Assembly: GCA_022360235.1 (NCBI GenBank)
Contig: JAKSDE010000202.1
Span: 1 to 17,739 of the forward strand
Source: Cytophagales bacterium
GTDB lineage: Bacteria; Bacteroidota; Bacteroidia; Cytophagales; Amoebophilaceae
DNA: 17,739 bases
Direction of reading: 5' to 3'
Shown: positions 1 through 6,488 of the stretch, piece after piece
Layout: each line of letters begins with the position of its first letter
How positions within the stretch are numbered: position 1 is the stretch's first letter
Translations under genes and position numbers: made by a program
The notes under the pieces: model-generated
Database searches by the model: none
The model's input: the letters and a program-made list of their open reading frames with translations, nothing else
What the model was told of the DNA's origin: nothing

Positions 1-507
1 CTGCCAGGCTTTAGCCAAGTGGCCCGAAAGCACTTCCCAGGCACTGATATCCAACGCTGTGTAGTGCATCTTCAAAGAGGTCTACTCAGCAAAGTACGTC
101 CCAAGGATAAGGCCGCCTTTAGTGGAGCTATCAAGGAAGCCTTTAATAATTTTGACAAGAGCTCCAGTCAGGAGTTCGCGCGTGAAAAATTGCGGGAAGT
201 AGCCAGGAAATGGGAAGGTAGCTATGGTAGTGTGGTGAAAAAGTTAACAGAGGAGGAGTTTATCCATGATTATTTGACGTATATCTGCTATGCGGTAGAA
301 GTGAGGGGTCAAATCTACACGCCCCCTTCGTTGGAGAATCTGAATAGGCCAATCCGGGGAGTGACTAAAAGTAAAGTTAGTTTTGATAAATCCGAGAATT
401 TGTTAGATTTAGTGTATATGGTAGTCAAAGACTTTGAATCGAATAATTGGCAGAAATATGCGGTGAATAATTTTCAATACTGGCCAAGAAATACACAATT
501 ATTATGA
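1..507 (+). CDS. IS256-family transposase, C-terminal part (5' end outside window)
   Basis: This is the C-terminal part of a mutator-type DDE transposase, which cuts and pastes its own insertion sequence. The frame is open from base 1 (LPGF...FPGTDIQRCVVH), so the GTG at 19 is not the true start. The block FPxTDIQRCVVHLQRG, the W-x-x-Y segment, and the late block YTPPSLENLNRPIRGVTK match the C-terminal half of IS256 transposases, where the last catalytic Glu sits in the (I)E-x-LNR block; here that is the E of SLENLNR. The usual aromatic/Trp-rich tail (NNWQKYAVNNFQYW) is present and the stop at 505-507 is in the expected place, so this end looks complete. Whether the missing N-terminal part is intact cannot be seen. 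Family assignment is by recalled motif pattern, not by search. Confidence 0.85.
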   Translation: MPGFSQVARKHFPGTDIQRCVVHLQRGLLSKVRPKDKAAFSGAIKEAFNNFDKSSSQEFAREKLREVARKWEGSYGSVVKKLTEEEFIHDYLTYICYAVEVRGQIYTPPSLENLNRPIRGVTKSKVSFDKSENLLDLVYMVVKDFESNNWQKYAVNNFQYWPRNTQLL

Positions 508-610
508 CGTTCCCTGCAATTGGCAAGAAAAACCTTTATTGCCCTACAAAACCTTGCCAAAAAATAGCATGCCCTCTGTTCGGTAAAGCCCCCTCATCAA
601 GACCCAGGAG

Positions 611-632
611 AGGAGTGTTTTCTACAGTCCCC
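611..632. repeat. Terminal inverted repeat, shared with the MITE
   Basis: aggagtgttttctacag followed by TCCCC here corresponds to aaggagtgttttctacag plus CCCC at 5772-5793; only one base differs across the last 21 positions. This is the outer end of a mobile element, reading outward to the right. Confidence 0.7.
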
Positions 633-642
633 TATCGAAACC

Positions 643-670
643 GGAACTAAGAACTCGGAACTAAGAACTA
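643..670. repeat. Two tandem copies of a 14-bp unit (GGAACTAAGAACTC)
   Basis: Copies lie at 643-656 and 657-670 (the second ends in A instead of C). The core GGAACTAAG occurs again at 11151-11159, and the 14 bases at 652-665 recur inverted at 17338-17351. All are intergenic and two of the three sites lie next to insertion sequences. Function unknown. Confidence 0.6.
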
Positions 671-712
671 AAAAAATAGAACCATCGAGCGTTATGAAGG
701 ATCGACTAATGA

Positions 713-728
713 AGGTTTGTGTAAACCT
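713..728 (-). terminator. Weak hairpin downstream of infB, possible terminator
   Basis: AGGTTT (713-718) and AAACCT (723-728) form a perfect 6-bp stem around a GTGT loop, about 43 bases past the infB stop. No T-tract follows on the minus strand, so intrinsic termination is doubtful. Confidence 0.2.
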
Positions 729-770
729 ATTTCAGGACAAGACTCCGCTCACTAATTGATAGTCAGGCAT

Positions 771-3371
771 TTATAATAAACTAAGACGCTCTCGTTTAAC
801 TTCTTTTTCTTCAAAGCCTTCGATGACATCACCTGTTTTAATATCATTAAAGTTTTTAATGCTCATACCACATTCAAAACCGGTTTTCACTTCTGGCACG
901 TCATCTTTAAAGCGTTTAAGCTGGTGGATATTCCCTGTGTAGATTACAATGCCATCTCTGATAAGACGTATTTTTTTAGCTTTTTTAATAGAGCCATCTG
1001 TAACATAACAACCTGCTACAGTACCTACCTTTGATATTTTAAAGGTTTCTCTTACTTCTGCGGTTCCTGTAATTACTTCTTCTACGGAGGGGGCTAGCAT
1101 CCCTTCCATCGCATCTTTTACTTCATTGATGACATCATAAATGATGGAATAGAGTCGAATCTCAATACCTTCTTTTTCAGCCAGCTTGCGTGCATTGACA
1201 GAAGGCCTTACTTGGAAGCCAATGATAATAGCATCTGAAGCAGACGCAAGTAGAATATCCGATTCAGAGATTTGCCCTACCCCTCTAAGAATAATGTTAA
1301 TGTTAATTTCTTTTGTAGAAAGCTTCAGTAGGGCGTCAGAAAGTGCTTCAATAGAGCCATCTACATCACCTTTAAGAATGATATTAAATTCTTTAAAGTT
1401 ACCAATGGCTAATCTTTCTCCAACTTGATCGAGTGTAATGTGGGTTTTGGTTCGGAAATTTTGTTCTCTTAGAATTTGCTGCCGTTTGGTGGCAATCTCA
1501 CGGGCTATTCGTTCAGTATTCATGATCTTGAAAGAATCGCCTGCTTGGGGAGCACCATTGATACCCAGTACCTGCACGGGAGTTGATGGTTTAGCTTCTT
1601 TGATCTTGTTACCCCGGTGATCAAACATAGCTTTAATTTTGCCATAGTGCATACCCACCAGCATCACATCGCCGGTTTTTAAGGTACCTTCTTGTACCAT
1701 TACTGTAGACACGTACCCTCTTCCTTTATCGAGCGAAGCCTCTAGTACTGTCCCTGTAGCTTTTTTGTTGGGACTAGCTTTTAGTTCTAATAACTCGGCT
1801 TCGAGGAGTACTTTTTCTAACAGTTCATTGACGCCTTTGCCTGTTTTAGCGGAAATTTCCTGACTTTGGTATTTACCGCCCCAATCTTCTACTAAGATAT
1901 TGTTATTGCTAAGATCTTCTTTAATTTTATCAGGATTTGCCTGAGGTTTGTCTATCTTATTGATAGCAATAACAATAGGTACTCCTGCTACTTGTGCATG
2001 GTTGATCGCTTCTTTTGTTTGAGACATGACGCTATCATCAGCAGCCACTACGATAATGGCTACATCTGTAATTTTGGCACCGCGTGCCCGCATCGCAGTA
2101 AAGGCTTCATGCCCAGGCGTATCTAAGAAGGCAATTCGCTTTCCGCTGTCTGTTACTACATCATAAGCACCAATATGTTGGGTAATGCCCCCTGCTTCTG
2201 TAGCAATAACGCTTGTGTTTCGGATATAGTCTAGTAAAGAGGTTTTGCCATGATCTACGTGTCCCATAATTGTAACGATGGGAGCCCGTTCGATGAGGTT
2301 TTCTGGCTGCTCTTCTTCCGCTTCTTTCTCTTCTTCCGCTTCTTCTTTCACTTCTGTAAATACTACCTTGTAGCCAAACTCGTCTGCTATGACAGTAATA
2401 GCTTCTGCATCTAGCCTTTGGTTGATTGAAGTAACCATTCCTAGCGTCATACAAGTTGATAGTACTTCATTGATAGAGACACCCATCAGAGAAGCTAGAT
2501 CATTAGCAGAAACAAATTCCGTTACTTTAAGAATTTTAGCTTCTTTTTCTCCTTGAAGTAATTTTTCTTCTTGCGCTTCGGCAATAGCAACTCTTTTTTC
2601 TCTACGATATTTAGCACGGCTTCCTCTTCCTTTCTTTCCTCCGCCTAATTTAGCTAAAGTAGCTTTAATTTGTTCTTGAATTTCTTTTTCGGAAACGCCT
2701 TCTTTTTCTTCTTTAGCCTTACTAGGTGGTTTTTGCTCTACTAACTTTTCTTTGGGTTGAATTCTCTTTCTAGGCCGTTTCCCTTTCTCTTGCTTCTTAT
2801 CAGACGATGCTACCTGGCGGAATTTTTTACCATCTGCCTCATGCACTTCAATCTTCCCTAATACAGTAAGTCCTTTTAAATTTTTTCTTTCTCTTTCTAT
2901 ACGTTGCTCTGTTGCGCCAGTTTCTTTTTCTTTACTAGTTTCTGCAGGTACATGAGCGGTATCGGGTATAGCTACTGCTTTGGGGGTAGCTGGAGGAGGA
3001 GCTGTTTGCGTGGTCTTACTAGCCTTAGCAATATCGATTTTACCAATGGTTTTTAAACCAGGTAGCTTAGGCGCTTCCGCTCTATAGTAAGTGGCCTCTT
3101 CAGGCTCCTTTTTGGGATACTGTTCAGTGGAAGTTAAAGTAATATCACCTACATACTTTCCCCCAATGGTGACTTCCGAAGCCTCTTCCTTGTCCATAAC
3201 AGAGGAAGCAAACTCTTTAGCCAGCATATTAAACTGCTTGAGTGTAATTTTTGTATTAGGTTTACTTTCGATCTGAAAGCCCTTGCTTGCAAGATACTCT
3301 ATAATGGTTGTAGTACCCACATTCAGCTTTCTTGCTACCTGGCTCAATCGCATCGTTTTTTCTTCGGCCAT
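771..3371 (-). CDS. infB: Translation initiation factor IF-2
   Basis: IF-2 is the cytoplasmic GTPase that brings initiator tRNA to the 30S subunit and promotes subunit joining. The 866-aa product starts with an IF2-N helical domain ([21 protein letters not shown]), then a long charged linker (about 60-280), a second IF2-N-like domain (about 282-335) and the GTPase core: G1 GHVDHGKT 370-377, G2 GGIT around 394-397, G3 DTPGH 417-421, G4 NKID 471-474, G5 SAKTG 507-511. Domains II-IV follow to the end, so all parts are present at normal length. The linker carries two copies of a short motif, [11 protein letters not shown] (104-114) and [11 protein letters not shown] (166-176). The ATG at 3371 lies 28 bases after nusA, indicating an operon; ATG at codon 7 is an alternative start. 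Confidence 0.98.
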   Translation of the reverse strand: MAEEKTMRLSQVARKLNVGTTTIIEYLASKGFQIESKPNTKITLKQFNMLAKEFASSVMDKEEASEVTIGGKYVGDITLTSTEQYPKKEPEEATYYRAEAPKLPGLKTIGKIDIAKASKTTQTAPPPATPKAVAIPDTAHVPAETSKEKETGATEQRIERERKNLKGLTVLGKIEVHEADGKKFRQVASSDKKQEKGKRPRKRIQPKEKLVEQKPPSKAKEEKEGVSEKEIQEQIKATLAKLGGGKKGRGSRAKYRREKRVAIAEAQEEKLLQGEKEAKILKVTEFVSANDLASLMGVSINEVLSTCMTLGMVTSINQRLDAEAITVIADEFGYKVVFTEVKEEAEEEKEAEEEQPENLIERAPIVTIMGHVDHGKTSLLDYIRNTSVIATEAGGITQHIGAYDVVTDSGKRIAFLDTPGHEAFTAMRARGAKITDVAIIVVAADDSVMSQTKEAINHAQVAGVPIVIAINKIDKPQANPDKIKEDLSNNNILVEDWGGKYQSQEISAKTGKGVNELLEKVLLEAELLELKASPNKKATGTVLEASLDKGRGYVSTVMVQEGTLKTGDVMLVGMHYGKIKAMFDHRGNKIKEAKPSTPVQVLGINGAPQAGDSFKIMNTERIAREIATKRQQILREQNFRTKTHITLDQVGERLAIGNFKEFNIILKGDVDGSIEALSDALLKLSTKEININIILRGVGQISESDILLASASDAIIIGFQVRPSVNARKLAEKEGIEIRLYSIIYDVINEVKDAMEGMLAPSVEEVITGTAEVRETFKISKVGTVAGCYVTDGSIKKAKKIRLIRDGIVIYTGNIHQLKRFKDDVPEVKTGFECGMSIKNFNDIKTGDVIEGFEEKEVKRERLSLL

Positions 3372-3399
3372 CGTCTTACGTCCCTATTTTTGCGATCAG

Positions 3400-4635
3400 T
3401 TACTCTTTGAATTCCTGATCCAAAATTTTATATAGCCTGTCAATCGTTTCCTTTTCTAAGTCTGTCCTTCTTTCCACATCTTCTTTGGGTGTTGTAAGCA
3501 CATTTTTAGCAGTATCAAGCCCCACGCGTCTTAATTCATCAATAACCCAGCTATCGATCTCATCAGCAAACTCTTCTAGGTCTACGTCTTCTTCTTGATC
3601 GCCTAATTCTCTATAGATATCAATTTCTTTACTAATGAGTTGGCTGGCCAACTTAATATTTTGGCCTCCTTTACCAATAGCCAATGCTACTTGCTCGGGT
3701 TTCATGTACACAGCGATGCGCTCTTCCATTTGTTTAATACTGCTTATCTTTGCTGGACTGAGTGCTCTTGCAATATATAAGTCCATGTTATCGGTGTAAT
3801 TAATAACATCGATGTTTTCACCTTGGAGTTCTCTCACAATACCATGGATTCTTGTTCCTTTCATTCCAACACAAGCACCTACAGGATCTACTCTGTCATC
3901 ATAGGATTCTACGGCTACCTTAGCTCTTCCGCCAGGTTCACGTACCACTTTTTTGATTGTAATCAACCCATCAGCTACTTCTGGTACCTCATTTTCAAAT
4001 AGCTTTTCTAGAAAGATAGCTGAGGTTCTAGAGAGTATGATTTTTGCTCTGGTGTTTTGAAGCTCTACCTTATGAACGATCGCTCGAATATATTCTCCTT
4101 TTTTAAAACGATCTCCAGGAATTTGTTCTGATTTAGGTAAAGAAAGTTCATTTTTCTCATCGTCTAATAAAATCACTTCTTTCCCTAACACCTGACATAC
4201 TTCTGCATTTACAATTTCTCCTATTAATTGAGAATACTTATGGTAGAGATTATCTTTTTCTAAATCTTTTACTTTCTGAATCAGGGTTTGTCGTGCTGTC
4301 ATAACAGCCCTTCTCTGGAAGTCAGCTAATTTGATTTCTTCTGCTACTTCCTCCCCTATTTCAAAGTCAGGTTCTATCTTTCTAGCTTCAGATAAGCTAA
4401 TTTTGTCGTGATCCCCTCTATCTTCAGCGTTATCATCGACAATCTCTCGAAAACGCCATATTTGCAGGTCGCCTTTGTCAAGGTTAATGATTACATCAAA
4501 GTTATCCTCTGTACCAAACTTCTTTCGGATCATTGTTTTAAAAACATCCTCTAAGATTTTAATTACTGTAGGACGGTCGATATTCTTTGATTTCGCAAAC
4601 GCTGCAAATGGTTCAATGAGTTTTTCTTTATCCAT
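3400..4635 (-). CDS. nusA: Transcription termination/antitermination factor NusA
   Basis: NusA binds RNA polymerase and nascent RNA and controls pausing, termination and antitermination. The 411-aa protein has the N-terminal polymerase-binding domain (about 1-125), an S1 domain (about 135-205), KH1 with GMKG at 257-260 (CVGMKGTRIHGIVREL) and KH2 with GKGG at 321-324 (AIGKGGQNIKLA), ending in an acidic then helical tail. The tandem AR repeats of E. coli NusA are absent, usual outside the Gammaproteobacteria. It starts with ATG and is first in a nusA-infB operon; the terminator at 4723-4749 isolates it from the exonuclease gene, so its promoter should lie in 4636-4722. rimP, which commonly precedes nusA, is not there. 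Confidence 0.98.
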   Translation of the reverse strand: MDKEKLIEPFAAFAKSKNIDRPTVIKILEDVFKTMIRKKFGTEDNFDVIINLDKGDLQIWRFREIVDDNAEDRGDHDKISLSEARKIEPDFEIGEEVAEEIKLADFQRRAVMTARQTLIQKVKDLEKDNLYHKYSQLIGEIVNAEVCQVLGKEVILLDDEKNELSLPKSEQIPGDRFKKGEYIRAIVHKVELQNTRAKIILSRTSAIFLEKLFENEVPEVADGLITIKKVVREPGGRAKVAVESYDDRVDPVGACVGMKGTRIHGIVRELQGENIDVINYTDNMDLYIARALSPAKISSIKQMEERIAVYMKPEQVALAIGKGGQNIKLASQLISKEIDIYRELGDQEEDVDLEEFADEIDSWVIDELRRVGLDTAKNVLTTPKEDVERRTDLEKETIDRLYKILDQEFKE

Positions 4636-4722
4636 TTTTTATCTACATAAAACTGAGTGATACATTAATCTGATTATAATAGATAGAGATCTTTCCCTGT
4701 TTAACTATAAACTACTTTTACA

Positions 4723-4749
4723 AAAAGAGGGGGCTTAGCCCCCTCTTTT
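4723..4749 (-). terminator. Strong rho-independent terminator after the exonuclease gene
   Basis: A perfect 12-bp stem (AAAAGAGGGGGC / GCCCCCTCTTTT) closes on a 3-base loop; read on the minus strand it ends in five T. It sits about 80 bases past the exonuclease stop and about 90 bases before nusA, so it ends exonuclease transcription and sets the upstream border of the nusA-infB unit. The stem is symmetrical, so it could also stop transcripts from the other side, but no plus-strand gene leads into it. Confidence 0.9.
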
Positions 4750-4829
4750 ACATCTTTTACACCTTAGTAGGCAAATCTAAAAAATATAATACAAAGAATC
4801 AAATTGGGGGTGGTTTATTACTGGGTAAT

Positions 4830-5567
4830 TCACGCTATTAAAATAACGTTTTCTTTCCTAATAGGTGCTAAAAAATGCATTTTAAGAAAAAGTTGCGCTG
4901 TGACGATTACATCTTTCATACAATAGGCAGTAATTTTGTCGAGATCATTTTTTACATAATAGTAATAGTTTACTTCGCTACCTTCCATAAGCTCTTTACT
5001 AGATTCTATACCGAATAGCGTAGCCAGTAAATCTAGGGAAGTAAAACTTTTTCGATCGCCAAATTTCCACATTTCCATCGTATCTAGGTGAGCTACTTCC
5101 CAAGGCTTTTTCCCAGCTATATCTAAAGTGTGAGGTAGGGGAATCTCATGTACCACCATACGCCTACAAAGGTAAGGGAAGTCAAATTCCTTTCCGTTGT
5201 GTGCACACAGTTGGAGCTTGTCTTGTGAAAAACGTGTTTCTAAAAGTGTTTTAAATTCTTGTAGTAAGCTTTTTTCGTCATGGCCCGATAACCCTTTTAC
5301 CCGAAGCGTCAACTCATCTTTTTCATTAAAAGTAACAATCCCCACGCCAATGGTTATAATTTTTCCAAACTCAGCATAGATAGCTGCTTTTTTAAAGAAC
5401 AACGTATCTTCATCTTCTCCGTCTTCTGTTAGGAGGGTCGTGGCTTTTTTACGCCACAGTAGCTTTCGCTTTTCGTCTAACTCCTGATAATTTTTGACAC
5501 ATGAGGCCGTTTCAATGTCAAGAAATAGAATGTTTTTTAAGAGCTGTTTTTGTTTTGCTACTTCCAT
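4830..5567 (-). CDS. Stand-alone DEDDy 3'-5' exonuclease (PolB-exonuclease-like)
   Basis: Predicted metal-dependent 3'-5' exonuclease of the DnaQ-like fold, resembling the proofreading domain of family B DNA polymerases (the family often annotated DNA_pol_B_exo2). From the ATG at 5567 (245 aa): ExoI FLDIET gives D17 and E19; ExoII HNGKEFDFPYL gives D129; ExoIII YCMKD gives Y215 and D219. This completes a DEDDy active site. No polymerase domain is attached. A TTG seven codons upstream (5588) would give 252 aa; I prefer the ATG. Neither start has a clear ribosome binding site. The substrate in vivo is unknown; a repair or RNA/DNA trimming role is inference. It is followed by a strong terminator and preceded by the decayed mfd fragment, so it probably has its own promoter or uses sequence in that remnant. 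Confidence 0.88.
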   Translation of the reverse strand: MEVAKQKQLLKNILFLDIETASCVKNYQELDEKRKLLWRKKATTLLTEDGEDEDTLFFKKAAIYAEFGKIITIGVGIVTFNEKDELTLRVKGLSGHDEKSLLQEFKTLLETRFSQDKLQLCAHNGKEFDFPYLCRRMVVHEIPLPHTLDIAGKKPWEVAHLDTMEMWKFGDRKSFTSLDLLATLFGIESSKELMEGSEVNYYYYVKNDLDKITAYCMKDVIVTAQLFLKMHFLAPIRKENVILIA

Positions 5568-5611
5568 AAGTAAGTTAATCGTTTTCAAGGTACTTACAGC
5601 GTCAACTTTTT

Positions 5612-5890
5612 TCTAGTTTCCTTTCCAACCGTAGCAGGCAGCATGCTGCTGTATATAAGCTAAGGGGCTGTAGAAAACTGGGCAGGAGTTGCTTAAATTT
5701 AGCCATTGTTTACCCTCTCATATTCAAATACGGTGCCCCAAGAGTATAATCGAGCAGCTTTTTGACTGAGAAAGGAGTGTTTTCTACAGCCCCGCTAATA
5801 TACTCCCTCCTCTATCTGCTTGCAAATAAGGCTGACTTGTTGAAGAAGCAAAATAATACTGCATTATATTTTTTAATTTTAATTTTTTAA
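5612..5890 (-). pseudogene. Decayed duplicate of the mfd 3' end, split by a MITE
   Basis: With the MITE (5664-5793) and one target copy removed, the minus strand reads MQYYFASSTSQPYLQADRG, then GSILAYIQQHAACYGWKGN and a stop. Intact mfd has, in the same order, MKCYFASEDKSYFHSG then IFEKILAYIQQHPTRYALKE. At DNA level the two align almost without gaps from the shared gtagc (plus 5632 and 6603) through a shared 14-mer tgctgtatataagc to agaagcaaaata; the one clear indel is three bases. Identity is roughly two thirds by eye. The fragment matches about residues 1055-1100 of Mfd; neither the rest of the gene nor the true C-terminus is recognisable. It is a remnant and not expected to give a functional product. 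It lies 20-45 bases upstream of the exonuclease start. Confidence 0.8.
5664..5793. mobile_element. 130-bp MITE-like element with 5-bp target duplication
   Basis: The ends are inverted repeats: GGGGCTGTAGAAAAC at 5664-5678 and its complement GTTTTCTACAGCCCC at 5779-5793, with one mismatch in the next bases. It is flanked by gctaa at 5659-5663 and 5794-5798. Removing the element and one gctaa restores the alignment with intact mfd, confirming a real insertion of this exact extent. There is no transposase. On the minus strand an ATG at 5706 with an upstream GAGGG begins MAKFKQLLPS, probably the first codons of a lost transposase, so the element looks like an internal-deletion derivative of a full insertion sequence. 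Its right end matches 611-632. Confidence 0.85.
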
Positions 5891-5905
5891 TTTTTAATTG
5901 TATAC
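5864..5905. repeat. Low-complexity A/T tract (irregular TTTTTAA units)
   Basis: About 40 bases of almost pure A/T made of irregular repeats of T4-6 AA, at the far end of the mfd remnant. This looks like slippage expansion in unconstrained DNA. It may also act as an A/T-rich upstream element for the plus-strand gene at 6064. Confidence 0.5.
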
Positions 5906-6063
5906 TTAAAAGGATATAGTTTAGGTATTGTTGGGGAATTATACAAAGGCTATTTTTAGGGAGGGGACTATTGTTTAGGTGACTAGTGTGTGCATAGAAA
6001 AGTGGGATGGGATGCATTTTTAAATGAAAAGTAGCAGGGATGGAAAGAAGGGAGGGAATTGGC

Positions 6064-6468
6064 ATGCCTAATACTAAAAATAGCCATAAAAAGAAAAATT
6101 TACTGATGAGAGGGTATGTTAAAATATGGATCGTAATACTGATGTTCTTCACTATTGCTGCGGACGTAGAGAAGGATATACCAGAAAATTGGTGTATAAC
6201 AGAAGTAGAGATAGGTAATATAGAGCGGGTTGATATAGAGCAGGTTGATGTAGGGAAGGAAGAAGGTTGTTGCTATATATGTATTTATCGATATAAGTGC
6301 CCCGAAAGTACAGTAGAAGATAGTACAGGTAAAAAAATTACAGGGCCGATAGAGCTACATACATTTTATAAAAGGAAGCCTAAGGAAGGACAACGGCTTA
6401 AAGGGGTTTATAACAAAGAGGCACCTAGTGAGCTTCAGCTATTAGAAGAGGTAGTGTATGAGGAGTAA
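6064..6468 (+). CDS. Hypothetical small exported or membrane-anchored Cys-rich protein
   Basis: I do not recognise this 134-aa protein. It has a Lys/Arg-rich N-terminus (1-18), one hydrophobic segment at about 19-32 (VKIWIVILMFFTIAA) that could be a signal peptide or membrane anchor, and a mostly acidic soluble part with five cysteines (C44, C69, C70, C73, C79; GCCYICIYRYKC). A short internal repetition (IERVDIEQVDV) follows C44. I chose the ATG at 6064 because GGAGGG at 6051-6056 sits at ribosome-binding distance; the ATG at 6040 would give 142 aa with a less basic start. It is the only plus-strand gene between the two end regions, converges on mfd with 20 bases between stops, and lies in a rearranged segment beside the mfd remnant. 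No lipobox is seen. Outward location is inference from the N-terminus. Confidence 0.65.
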   Translation: MPNTKNSHKKKNLLMRGYVKIWIVILMFFTIAADVEKDIPENWCITEVEIGNIERVDIEQVDVGKEEGCCYICIYRYKCPESTVEDSTGKKITGPIELHTFYKRKPKEGQRLKGVYNKEAPSELQLLEEVVYEE

Positions 6469-6488
6469 GCAGGAAGAAGAGACGCCTA

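Larger units (their letters stand above)
1..632 (+). mobile_element. Right end of an insertion sequence (IS256-type transposase)
   Basis: The transposase fragment is followed by 103 bases without an ORF and then by a terminal-repeat-like sequence at 611-632 that recurs at the end of the MITE at 5664-5793. I place the element's right boundary at 632. The left end and target duplication lie outside the window. The 5-bp duplication of the related MITE is shorter than the 8-9 bp usual for IS256, so the terminal repeat may instead belong to another element inserted beside the transposase. Confidence 0.55.

Noticed and set aside
2161..2454. 97-aa minus ORF inside infB
   Set aside because: It is an Arg-rich shifted frame within the GTPase part of infB; the infB frame has all G motifs.
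4636..4722. TATTATAAT as a sigma-70 -10 box for nusA
   Set aside because: A/T-rich matches are expected by chance here and the organism seems to use TAnnTTTG-type promoters; no -35 partner is evident.
5784..6152. 122-aa minus-strand ORF with hydrophobic N-terminus
   Set aside because: Its C-terminal half is the decayed mfd fragment and its end runs into the MITE; the rest is antisense to the plus-strand gene with the better ribosome site. It is a chance ORF.
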